DNA from: Bacteroidales bacterium
GTDB taxonomy: Bacteria > Bacteroidota > Bacteroidia > Bacteroidales > UBA10428
Length of the DNA stretch: 54,114 bases
Assembly (NCBI GenBank): GCA_016930375.1
Contig: JAFGGU010000048.1
Coordinates: 1 to 54,114, forward strand
Reading direction: 5' to 3'
The notes under the pieces were generated by a model that did no database searches, was not told the DNA's origin, and saw only the letters and a program-made list of their open reading frames with translations. Positions 38,601 to 46,815 of the stretch are shown here, in pieces. The position numbers were made by a program, and so were the translations under genes. Positions within the stretch are counted from its first letter, which is position 1. Each line of letters starts with the position of its first letter.

Positions 38601-41600
38601 ATTTGGAGACAATACCTACGAGTTAACATATATCTATGATAACGACTACATTCGTATTAAATTCAATTCAGAATCAGCCGAACGTATAAACAGTAGGGAT
38701 TTTCGCGAATTTGACAGCAAACAACAGGTTTTATATGTTGAGGAATGTTTAGAAGACCAATATGCATATATTAGTTTTGGCACTGAAAATCCAAATTATG
38801 TAGAATTCGTTAATACCAATATCAGTGGCAGTCCGGGAGAAGATATCTATTTTGATGCATCATGCAGCGCTACAACCTTTGTTACAAATTCAAGGTTTTT
38901 TGCCCATTCAAGCGGCGATTATACAAATATTGAAGCCTGGTTCGTTTCAGAGGAAAGATACAATAGCAATCACAATATAAAGTATCATTTTAATATTCCA
39001 TCAGGAACCTCGCCAGGAATACATACCTTCTGGATTATGTCTGAACTAAACAACGACTACCAGTTTCTGCGAGAGCTTTCCATAACTGTTTTACCTCCCG
39101 CACCTGAAATAACAGGTTTATCAGCTTCTTCATTTGCTGCTGATGATCAGGTTATAATTTCCGGCAACAATTTTGGATCTTCAGGAACCGCGCGTTTAAA
39201 CGATTTAGAGGGTATTATTGGAAGTTGGTCCGGTACAGGCATCACCATTACGATTCCCGACGGAGTATCAAGCGGAAACCTGACCATAGTGAACAACGGA
39301 GGAGTCAGTAATCCTGTTGCATACAGCATAACAAGTTCAACCGGACAACCGGAAATCCTTAATAATATTCCGTCTCAAAATATGAATCCCGGAGAAACCA
39401 GGTTCATAGGAGATCTTAACCAGTTGTTTTGGGACCCTAATGGAGATGCCTTAACCTATAATGTTACAAGCGATAATGATAAAATATTAATTAATGATCT
39501 TTTTCTCTCTGATGGAATGCTTTATGTTTCAACCGATCCGGAGATCAGGTGCAACGGTATTGTCACAATTACTGTTTCGGATTTAACAAATTCACCTCTG
39601 GTATACAGTTTCACCATCAAACTAAATTACATTTCCCCATATATTGAAGCTGATCCTGACACAATCACAATCAAATCCTCACAGGTTTCAAGATTGTTTG
39701 ATATTGCATCCAATACAGATTGGATTATCATGGAAAATGTTGAGTGGTTGAATGCTTCCAGAACAAACAACCGGCAAATGACAGTATATTTTGATGAGAA
39801 TACATCAAATACATACAGGACAGGCAATGTATATTTAAGTGCAGCTAATAAAACCACCATCGTTAATATAAACCAGCTTGGACAATACAATAGTCCACCT
39901 TCTGTTTCTGTAAACACTCTATTAGACGAAATATTCAGTACGTCTTCAGTAACCGTATCCGGAATGTCATCAGATTCCGATGGCGAAGTTCGTAAGTTAC
40001 TGATCAAGGTAAATGATGATCCATGGACAGAAATTAACGGGGAATTGTCAAATTGGCAAGCAATAATCATGCTGAAACAAGGTGAAAACAACGTATTCAT
40101 CAAAGCAATTGACAATTCAGGATTGGAATCTGAAAAACTGCAATACTATCCAAAATACTATCCCAACGGGGATAATATTTTCTACGTAGCAACCTTTGGA
40201 TCAAACCTGACAGGAGATGGTTCCGTTGAAAATCCTTATGCATCTATTCAAAGGGGAATTGATATGTCTTCAGCAGGTGATCGGGTTTACGTACTTCCCG
40301 GGACATATTTTGAGAATGTCGTAATGAAATCCGGGATCTCTGTAACAGGGGCAGGTTGCCAAAAAACTATTATTTCAGGTGAATGCTCAGGTTTTGGTGT
40401 CGTATTGTTTGATCATGTGAATAATATAGTTTTTGAAGGCTTTACCCTGACAGTCAGTAATTTTATACCGGGTGTGGGCAGGGCTTTTCTTATGAATGCC
40501 CTGGATAATAAATCCACAATAAGAAATTGCATAATCCGCGACGTACAATACGGTATTTTTGTTAATGAAAATTCTTCTCCTTTGCTTGAAAACAATACAT
40601 TTGTTAACGGGGAACAGGCAATATATATTGATGGCGGTTCAGAAATTAAAATCATTAATAATATCATTTATGATTATAACTATGGCATTCATTTCGTTAA
40701 CCCGGTAAATCCCAATCAAATTGCGATAAAATACAATACGTTTTATAGCAATAGCTCTGATGTTGTTGGTCTCGACAATATTATAGGCAATAATGGTAAT
40801 TTCAACAGCAATCCGCTTTTTTCGAATAATGTTGATAGGGATCTTTCTTTAACATGTAAATCACCTTGCATCGATGCCGGTTCACCTGAATTACCTCTTG
40901 ATCCGGATGGAACGAATTCTGATATTGGCGCAATTTACTATAATAAAAATACTCCCTGTTTACTTGAACAGGATTCTTTGGCACTTGTTGCATTATACAA
41001 TTCAACAGCTGGTAATAATTGGACGAACAAAGATAACTGGCTTACCGGTTCACTAAATACATGGTATGGAGTTACCTTAAACAATGGCAGAGTAACCGGT
41101 TTAAATCTCTCAAATAACAATTTAACCGGAAGTATTCCCCTGGAATTTTACAATTTAACAAATGTTGTTTATCTGTATCTGGGTACCAATAATTTATCCT
41201 GTACAATCTCACCAATGATTGGCCAACTTGCAAATTTGAGATCTTTTAATGTTTGGCACAATCAATTAAATGGCATAATTCCTGAAGAACTATTTTTTGT
41301 TACAAATCTGATGACATTGCATCTTGACTATAATGATCTTTCAGGTACGATTTCTCCCTTAATCAGTAATTTGAATCAGCTATCAGAATTGGGACTTGGA
41401 GAAAACAATCTTGAAAATCCAATTCCTGTTGAATTATTTACTCTATCGGAAATGGGATATCTTAATTTGGCAGCAAATAATTTCTCTGGTCTATTACCTG
41501 ATGGCTTGTGGAACCTTATCAAATTACAATATCTCTTTATAGCGGATAATGAGTTCACAGGATTAATTTCACCTTCAATTGGTAACCTGAACTTACTGAG

Positions 41601-44600
41601 GTCTTTTAATGCGCGTATGAATAACCTGGAGGGAACTATTCCCGAATCAATAGCAAATCTGGATTCTTTGGAATGGTTGATTTTAGATCAGAATGATTTT
41701 TCAGATTTTCCAAATATTAGTAGCTTTCAAAAGCTAAAAAATTTATGGATTCAAAATAACAGTCTTGCATTTGAAGATATTGAATCGAATATTGGAATAC
41801 CTTCAGATCAATTTTATTATTCTCCCCAATCCAACATCGGCGAAGAACAATTCGTGCATTTGGATATTGGCGACAGTTTTAACATGAATGTTACTTGCGG
41901 TGGAACCCACAACCAATACCAATGGTTTAAAAACTGGCAACCCATTCCCGGCGCCCAATCCACTGAATACCAGATTTCAAATGCTCTTCCAACGGATGCC
42001 GGTGATTACCATTGCCAGGTTACCAATACGGTGGCGACTGACCTAACGATCTATTCCCAACCCATCCACATTTCTGTTTATGATCCGGCCATTGTTACGG
42101 ATTCCCTGGCGCTGGTTGCGTTTTACAATGCTACCGACGGACCTAACTGGACCAATCATGACAATTGGCTTACTGGTCCTTTGAATACCTGGTATGGTGT
42201 ATATCTTGAAGGTGGCAGGGTTACTGAGCTTTCATTCTGGAATAATAACATTACAGGAGTAATTCCTTCTGAAATAGGCAATTTGAATAGACTGACATTC
42301 CTGAGTCTTGCCTATAACAATCTCTCCGGTCAGATACCTTCTGAGATCGGGAATCTGACAAATCTGACAGGACTGAACCTTTGCGGCAACCAGCTCACTG
42401 GAGATCTGCCTGCAGGGATCTATTCAATGTCTAGCCTGACACAACTGGGCTTAAACTATAATAGCATCACCAATATCGATTTGCAGCTGATTAGTAATAT
42501 GAATCAATTGCAGTATCTGCAATTGTCCGGACTTAACCTTACAGGCACTTTACCATCCGGCCTTTTCCTGTTACCCGGTATTTCGCATCTTGATCTGGCC
42601 AATAACGCATTTACCGGTGAGATTCCAACCGAACTATATTATAGTACTTCATTATATTTCATCAATCTCGGAGGCAATCAGATTTCCGGTGTCCTTTCAC
42701 CGGAAATTGCAAATCTGACAAATTTACGTTATCTGTATCTTTACTATAACCAATTGTCAGGTTCCATACCTGATGAAATTAATCAGTTACCACTTGAATA
42801 TATGGATATCAGTAGTAACCAGTTCACTGATCTACCGGTTCTCGATGGATTGACAAACCTTCAAGGATTATGGATGGGAGACAATTACTTTACCTTCGAA
42901 GACATTGAACCCAACATCGGTCGACCTGCGAGCTATTTTTACTATTCACCCCAAAAGAATATTGGTGAACCGCTTACAATAAATCTGGATGAAGGTGAGA
43001 ATTATTCCATGTCCGTTACCACAGGAGGAAATAATAATCTGTACCTGTGGTTCAAAGATGGTATTGCTTTGCCTTCGGCCCAAACCAACTCCTACCTGCT
43101 GCAAAATGTCACCGAAGCTGAAACAGGCAGCTATACCTGCCAGGTGACCAATACGATAGCAACTGATCTTACGTTATACTCCTATCCCATCAACATATTT
43201 GTTAAAGGACAAGGCTTTGTAAATGATTCACTTGCGTTGGTAGCTTTATATAACGCCACCGATGGTCCCAACTGGACCAACCGTGAAAACTGGCTTACCG
43301 GACCATTAAATACATGGTACGGAATAGGAATGATGGGTGGAAGGGTAACACAACTTGACCTGTGGCAAAATAACCTTACAGGAGTATTGCCACCGGAACT
43401 GGGTAATCTTACTGAGCTCAATTACTTGTGGCTGGGCTATAATCAACTCAGTGGAACCATTCCGGCTGAACTCGGAAATCTGACAAAACTGGTCAGTTTG
43501 GATATCCCGGCTAACCAATTGAGCGGAGACCTGCCGAATGGAGTTTATGCTCTTGAAAATCTGATTGTGCTTAATCTTAGCTACAATAGCATTAGCAGTA
43601 TTGACCTCATAGCCATAGGTCAGATGTATCAAATGCATTCCCTGGGTTTGGCCAATCTGAATGTTCAGGGTGAATTACCGGTTCATCTGTTTAATATGCC
43701 AAACCTTGGCTATCTGGATTTGTCATATAACGGTTTTACAGGCACCATCCCTGCTTCCGTGGGCAATATGTCATCCCTGTATTCACTTAATCTAAGCGGA
43801 AATCAACTCAATGGAACCATTCCACCTGAGATCGGTAATTTGATAAACCTTAATTCATTATATCTGGGTAATAATAATTTTGAGGGTCCAATCCCGGTGA
43901 GCATTAACCAAACCTCACTAGAATGGTTGCAAATTGAAAACAATCATTTCAGCGAACTGCCATGCCTTGAGGGCCTTTTGAACTTACGCGGACTTTTCAT
44001 CTCAAACAATGAATTCACATTTGAAGACATTGAATGCAACATTGATAAACCGGTCGATTATTTATTTTATTCGCCCCAACTTAATATCGGCACTGAACAG
44101 TTCCTCTCCCTGAACACCGGCGATCCCTTCACCCTGTCCGTTACCTGCGGTGGCGCGAACAACGTTTATCAATGGTATAAGGACGGTATGGCAATAATAG
44201 GCGCACAATCCCCTGATTATGTGATAACCGCTGCTGAACTCACCGATGCCGGCGACTATACCTGCCAGGTGACCAACACGGTGGCTATTGAACTGACGAT
44301 ATATTCCAATCCATTCCATGTTTCCGTTACTTCCAACACCGATAGTCAGCATACCTTCCTGCAGACCGGCTGGAATATCTTCTCGCTGTATGTTACACCT
44401 GACAACATTGCCATGATGAGCATTGTCCAGCCGCTCATCGATAATGGCACGCTGGTGAAGGTGCAGAGCGAGACCGGAGCAGCTATTGAGTATGTAACTG
44501 CTTTGGGTACATGGATCGATAATATCGGCAACTGGAGTGCAACTGAAAGCTACAAGATCAAAGTGAACGCGCCGACTTACCTCAATTTAACCGGAACCAT

Positions 44601-45573
44601 CTTTACAGATCCGGTTGCCATTGACCTGCTCGCAGGCTGGAACATTGTCGGGTATCCTTCTTCCACATCGCAGGATGCCATGGAAGTTTTGAATGATCTT
44701 ATTACTTCGGGCAGCCTGATGAAGGTCCAGGACGAAACCGGCGCCGCCATCGAACCCATGCCGTTTGAACTGGGCTGGATTAACAATATCGGCACATTCG
44801 ATCCGGGTGAAGGCTATAAGGTTCGCGTGGCAGCCAACGATATCCTGACCATCTCCCCCACAGGAACAGGTGGATTGAAGGCAACCCGTCCTGCCCCAGG
44901 TGTCCCGCTCCATTTCAAAAAGACCTGGGAAGGCAATGGCTATGACCACATGAATATTTATCTCAGCATAGCAGAGCGCGAAGAGTCATCGCTGCAACCC
45001 AGCGATGAAATTGGAGTATACGACGGCGAACTTTGCGTAGGTGCCATCAAAATCGGGAATCAGGATCAACATCAGAAAATGTATGCATTAGCCGTTTCTG
45101 CCGATGATCCCACCACCGAAGCAAAGGACGGGTTCACAGCGGGTAACGGTATAAGTTTCAGGATATGGAATGAAGCTATGAATACCGAAATCCAGATCAG
45201 TTCGATTGAATTCCTGACTGGTTATTCCGGTGTATTTGAACCCATGGGAACCACGGCCGCTATATTGGGCCTGGGGAATATGGAACCTGGTGCCGGCATA
45301 ACTTCCCTGGGAGACAATTACCCGAATCCTTTCAACCTGGAAACCACCATACCCTTTACGATCGGAGAAAAAACAAAGGTCGACCTCTCCATCTATGATG
45401 TGCTTGGACAAAGGCTGGCCACATTGGTCAACAGCACCAGGGAAGCGGGTTCCTACGAGATTACCTGGGACGGTTCCGACAACCGCCGGGAGAAACTGAA
45501 ACCGGGAATTTATTTCTGCAGGATGGTGGCTGGAAATAAGGTACTGGTGAAAACGATTGAAGTGATTGATTGA
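35644..45573 (+). CDS. Giant subtilase with three LRR-Ig units and T9SS sorting domain (3309 residues)
   Basis: Signal peptide of about 29 residues, then a propeptide-like region (30-160). The S8 peptidase domain (about 170-620) has its full triad: Asp194 in GIIDGT, His226 in DDHGTHVGG, Ser555 in SGTSMAAPH; the oxyanion Asn is in VVSAGNAG. An insert of about 130 residues lies between Asn and Ser. Then come an LGFP-like repeat (640-736), CARDB (846-959), IPT/TIG (1149-1229), BACON (1333-1414), Ig-like (1418-1501), beta-helix (1510-1773), three LRR-Ig units (1777-2895), duplicated B module (2903-3080), A module (3088-3206) and sorting domain (3219-3309). The peptidase part is AT-rich (21 G+C of 60 at 36361-36420), the C-terminal cassette GC-rich (36 of 60 at 44701-44760). 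An active secreted protease is likely; its targets are unknown. It starts 86 bp after the previous gene. Confidence 0.93.
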   Translation: MKTVILLLRTNLIVLALLFQINIHNIYAQPKSLDRHLTKEEMSKLNYELKGISFKYKEQKPFFRSKEIKESFKQYTKFKSRHLDIRNIETENPEIDVLIKCLPAAKTKLNELLHNQTFIDFSEYSFALGTISINNLNELSKIPEVISVEPSMKLRKLLDTSVDDINANDVWTGNTTVQLDTNIDGTGVYVGIIDGTPFEEHITFKDEYGNSRIKEKFNVSGSPDDHGTHVGGIAAGRGDADTNRGVAYNSNILFGGYSSDDFINYNDYVSITSNTFLKSFYEMVSYVGQSPLIVNASLGWELGPHDGTTNFEQAINGIILENEVALVVSAGNAGDQGFGICKHYRDSIAIGEAISFTILDYDFRGNNVPELKIEIWYGEGANLDVQVEVDGSTSSWVMLGQEETWFYHNTDRVSISNYGPDVNNNDNVITLGFNDIIGDNIYIPPNLTGIVINLRNNGNANAIIDAYSREECSPHAPKVSFFNGDSHQTLSLPATSAEVITVTAYDEWNGLTAHYSSQGPLRIENGITKPDITAPGSSIFSAMKNGGYGLMSGTSMAAPHVTGAIALLLQNFKELSPQEIKDILKKSAFNNGNMPKERWGAGKLDILAAYEYMVGYMSGIRKAEFKNAFELHKNSTNNSYFNKLTGLPIEEVISYNGLQKQEMTNGALVLVSNNNLAFWLSETIWNKWEELGNVSSSLGMPVSTEYVDNENKTRVDFENGYLYLDGNGVTIGEYPVQPAYLAGRIIPEQVFVNSAVDFKVLYVDPSNQAPQNIYLVLDEVEIPINYDGYPDPSSTTWEEGVEYTYTHSFNGTGTYNYYFKAFSAIGDNIREPDGFEDQIAVILNADGWDIRVADITAIPTYMTSGQDVLLRVFVNNNSDSPDKIYTNVDYRFELYNPSGNLIDESSGTIASLSQGQTITISEYLTTENTEGNYRCIFTVTNEKDEDISNNTISKSLIVGQDGPTRQYLFTNSDSWVYFDENDLVHEFGDNTYELTYIYDNDYIRIKFNSESAERINSRDFREFDSKQQVLYVEECLEDQYAYISFGTENPNYVEFVNTNISGSPGEDIYFDASCSATTFVTNSRFFAHSSGDYTNIEAWFVSEERYNSNHNIKYHFNIPSGTSPGIHTFWIMSELNNDYQFLRELSITVLPPAPEITGLSASSFAADDQVIISGNNFGSSGTARLNDLEGIIGSWSGTGITITIPDGVSSGNLTIVNNGGVSNPVAYSITSSTGQPEILNNIPSQNMNPGETRFIGDLNQLFWDPNGDALTYNVTSDNDKILINDLFLSDGMLYVSTDPEIRCNGIVTITVSDLTNSPLVYSFTIKLNYISPYIEADPDTITIKSSQVSRLFDIASNTDWIIMENVEWLNASRTNNRQMTVYFDENTSNTYRTGNVYLSAANKTTIVNINQLGQYNSPPSVSVNTLLDEIFSTSSVTVSGMSSDSDGEVRKLLIKVNDDPWTEINGELSNWQAIIMLKQGENNVFIKAIDNSGLESEKLQYYPKYYPNGDNIFYVATFGSNLTGDGSVENPYASIQRGIDMSSAGDRVYVLPGTYFENVVMKSGISVTGAGCQKTIISGECSGFGVVLFDHVNNIVFEGFTLTVSNFIPGVGRAFLMNALDNKSTIRNCIIRDVQYGIFVNENSSPLLENNTFVNGEQAIYIDGGSEIKIINNIIYDYNYGIHFVNPVNPNQIAIKYNTFYSNSSDVVGLDNIIGNNGNFNSNPLFSNNVDRDLSLTCKSPCIDAGSPELPLDPDGTNSDIGAIYYNKNTPCLLEQDSLALVALYNSTAGNNWTNKDNWLTGSLNTWYGVTLNNGRVTGLNLSNNNLTGSIPLEFYNLTNVVYLYLGTNNLSCTISPMIGQLANLRSFNVWHNQLNGIIPEELFFVTNLMTLHLDYNDLSGTISPLISNLNQLSELGLGENNLENPIPVELFTLSEMGYLNLAANNFSGLLPDGLWNLIKLQYLFIADNEFTGLISPSIGNLNLLRSFNARMNNLEGTIPESIANLDSLEWLILDQNDFSDFPNISSFQKLKNLWIQNNSLAFEDIESNIGIPSDQFYYSPQSNIGEEQFVHLDIGDSFNMNVTCGGTHNQYQWFKNWQPIPGAQSTEYQISNALPTDAGDYHCQVTNTVATDLTIYSQPIHISVYDPAIVTDSLALVAFYNATDGPNWTNHDNWLTGPLNTWYGVYLEGGRVTELSFWNNNITGVIPSEIGNLNRLTFLSLAYNNLSGQIPSEIGNLTNLTGLNLCGNQLTGDLPAGIYSMSSLTQLGLNYNSITNIDLQLISNMNQLQYLQLSGLNLTGTLPSGLFLLPGISHLDLANNAFTGEIPTELYYSTSLYFINLGGNQISGVLSPEIANLTNLRYLYLYYNQLSGSIPDEINQLPLEYMDISSNQFTDLPVLDGLTNLQGLWMGDNYFTFEDIEPNIGRPASYFYYSPQKNIGEPLTINLDEGENYSMSVTTGGNNNLYLWFKDGIALPSAQTNSYLLQNVTEAETGSYTCQVTNTIATDLTLYSYPINIFVKGQGFVNDSLALVALYNATDGPNWTNRENWLTGPLNTWYGIGMMGGRVTQLDLWQNNLTGVLPPELGNLTELNYLWLGYNQLSGTIPAELGNLTKLVSLDIPANQLSGDLPNGVYALENLIVLNLSYNSISSIDLIAIGQMYQMHSLGLANLNVQGELPVHLFNMPNLGYLDLSYNGFTGTIPASVGNMSSLYSLNLSGNQLNGTIPPEIGNLINLNSLYLGNNNFEGPIPVSINQTSLEWLQIENNHFSELPCLEGLLNLRGLFISNNEFTFEDIECNIDKPVDYLFYSPQLNIGTEQFLSLNTGDPFTLSVTCGGANNVYQWYKDGMAIIGAQSPDYVITAAELTDAGDYTCQVTNTVAIELTIYSNPFHVSVTSNTDSQHTFLQTGWNIFSLYVTPDNIAMMSIVQPLIDNGTLVKVQSETGAAIEYVTALGTWIDNIGNWSATESYKIKVNAPTYLNLTGTIFTDPVAIDLLAGWNIVGYPSSTSQDAMEVLNDLITSGSLMKVQDETGAAIEPMPFELGWINNIGTFDPGEGYKVRVAANDILTISPTGTGGLKATRPAPGVPLHFKKTWEGNGYDHMNIYLSIAEREESSLQPSDEIGVYDGELCVGAIKIGNQDQHQKMYALAVSADDPTTEAKDGFTAGNGISFRIWNEAMNTEIQISSIEFLTGYSGVFEPMGTTAAILGLGNMEPGAGITSLGDNYPNPFNLETTIPFTIGEKTKVDLSIYDVLGQRLATLVNSTREAGSYEITWDGSDNRREKLKPGIYFCRMVAGNKVLVKTIEVID
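40972..44335 (+). repeat. Three tandem ~1125-bp LRR-Ig coding units
   Basis: Units start at DSLALVAxYN (40972, 42100, 43225), 1128 and 1125 bp apart. Each has an N-terminal cap (NWTN-DNWLTG-LNTWYG, as in plant-type LRR caps), about ten LRRs of the LxGxIPxEIGNLxxL class, a break segment (FEDIE-NIG), and an Ig-like domain (NxYxWFKDG, DAGDYTCQVTNTVA). Units 2 and 3 are closer to each other than to unit 1. Plant-type LRRs in bacteria are usually ligand-binding surfaces. Confidence 0.9.
44350..45573 (+). repeat. Cassette B-B-A-T9SS, copy nearly identical to 47735-48936
   Basis: The 3' 1.2 kb of the subtilase gene and of the gene at 46816 match closely at DNA level. In the last ~280 bp the differences are few and mostly silent. 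Long shared stretches include the TTGGTCAACAGCACCAGGGA and GGATGGTGGCTGGAAATAAG segments. Confidence 0.85.
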
Positions 45574-45593
45574 TGAATGGTTTCATGATGTAA

Positions 45594-45660
45594 CCATAAT
45601 ATCACCCTTACGGAACTTTCAACAGGCTCAACCGAAAGCCCCTGCGGGGCGATATTATAG
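45594..45660. repeat. Intergenic inverted repeat with inner GC hairpin
   Basis: ATAATATC (45596-45603) pairs with GATATTAT (45651-45658), and after one mismatch CCC with GGG. Inside, GCCCC (45638-45642) can pair with GGGGC (45646-45650). It lies just after the subtilase gene and could act as a terminator or be a small interspersed repeat. There is no T run, so termination is uncertain. Confidence 0.45.
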
Positions 45661-45695
45661 CTCCGATTGACCATGCTCATCATTGCCATTGACCC

Positions 45696-45759
45696 AAAAA
45701 TACCCCTTTGGGTGTATTGATCCATTTTAAAATATTAGGTATATTTATGTTCGACCCTT
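45696..45759 (+). promoter_or_regulatory. Locus promoter, copy 3
   Basis: The 26-bp element (45696-45721) differs from copy 1 at one base (CCCC for CCAC). TATATTTAT lies at 45740-45748 with the same 20-bp spacing, and CGACCCTT at 45752-45759. The leader to the ATG at 45891 is about 138 nt and contains CCTAACCC, shared with copies 2 and 4. Together with the inverted repeat upstream this accounts for the 317-bp gap. Confidence 0.8.
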
Positions 45760-45792
45760 GATTCGAACCTGAACCATAACCTAACCCGGCTT

Positions 45793-45810
45793 CTTTCATG
45801 CATGAAAAAG
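45793..45810 (+). promoter_or_regulatory. Leader palindrome, copy 3
   Basis: TTTCATGCATGAAA (45794-45807) is a perfect 14-bp palindrome at the place of the leader hairpins behind copies 1 and 2, sharing CTTTCATG with them. Confidence 0.4.
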
Positions 45811-45890
45811 ATGCATTTTTTCTTCAAAAAGAAGAACAGCCTGACCTATATTCTTTTGGCTGGTTCACCAACACGTAAAAACTTTAAGCT

Positions 45891-46805
45891 ATGAAAAGGT
45901 TTGCTCTTATTTGCCTGGGTGTATTCCTTTATTCAATCGGATTACAGGCACGAACTAATTTATTGAGCTCCGAAGCATTGATTCTGAGCGCGCAGGAAGT
46001 GAACGCCGATTCCGTAGAGGTTGACCCTGTGACTTATAGAGTATTCTTATACATGCCCTATGGATATGATATCCGGGCTTTGGCTCCCACGTTTCAGATA
46101 TCGCCTCAGGCGACCATCTCACCAGCCAGTGGTTCTACCCAGAATTTCATCTCGCCGGTTTCATACACCGTCACGGCTGAGGATGGAATTATAAGAAATA
46201 TATACTCGGTAGAAGTCCTTATACCGACGGTCCACCTTGCGCAAAGAATTTGGCCAGGTTGGAACTGGATTTCGCTAAGTGCCGTTCCTGCTAATCTGAA
46301 CGTGAGTTCGATTTTAGGAAGCCTTCCATTGACAAATCTTGATTATATCAAATCGGCAACAGCTTCAGCAGTTTATTACACATCCATAGGTTGGTTCGGT
46401 GATTTAAACAACCTGCCGCAATACGAAATGCTGCACTTCAAAATAGCATCTGCAGGTGACGGCATACATACACCGCCTACACTTTTCAGATTAACAGGGA
46501 AAGAAATAAATCCAGCACTTGTCAGTATACCGGTTTCTCCGGGATGGAACAGGATCGGATTCATCCTGATAGGCAATGCAAAACTTAGTGAGGCCTTTGA
46601 TTTATCCACGCTGCCACCCGGAGAAATACTACTGAAGTCTAAACAAGCTTCAGCCATTTACCACCCGGGTTCGGGTTGGACTGGCGACCTCGACTCCCTT
46701 AGGGTGCTGACCGGGTATATGATGAAAACTACCTCAGGCGGAGCCATTAAGTATAATGCATCAAGTGCACGCTATCGTCCCTCAGATGTACGCCGGGTGT
46801 ATTAA
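45891..46805 (+). CDS. Exported protein with DUF5018-like domain and divergent duplicated B modules
   Basis: 304 residues; signal peptide of about 21 residues (MKRFALICLGVFLYSIGLQA). Residues 22-110 resemble the beta domain often called DUF5018, ending in the characteristic YTVTAEDGIIRNIYSVEV. Residues about 118-300 hold two remote copies of the B module: GWNWISLS...ATASAVYYTSIGWFGDLNNL and GWNRIGF...KQASAIYHPGSGWTGDLDSL (abbreviated). They share with typical B modules the opening GWN, a middle K-x-Q-A/S-x-A-I/V-Y and a GW-x-x-x-I/L turn before a GYxxK segment. There is no sorting domain, so it may stay periplasmic or use another exit. It is first behind promoter copy 3; the next gene starts 10 bp on, so they are translationally close. 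Function unknown. Confidence 0.82.
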   Translation: MKRFALICLGVFLYSIGLQARTNLLSSEALILSAQEVNADSVEVDPVTYRVFLYMPYGYDIRALAPTFQISPQATISPASGSTQNFISPVSYTVTAEDGIIRNIYSVEVLIPTVHLAQRIWPGWNWISLSAVPANLNVSSILGSLPLTNLDYIKSATASAVYYTSIGWFGDLNNLPQYEMLHFKIASAGDGIHTPPTLFRLTGKEINPALVSIPVSPGWNRIGFILIGNAKLSEAFDLSTLPPGEILLKSKQASAIYHPGSGWTGDLDSLRVLTGYMMKTTSGGAIKYNASSARYRPSDVRRVY

Positions 46806-46815
46806 AAAAAATCAG

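Noticed and set aside
35644..45573. Possibility that the 3309-residue frame is two genes joined by a sequencing error
   Set aside because: The frame is continuous with coherent domain borders, one signal peptide at the start and one sorting domain at the end.
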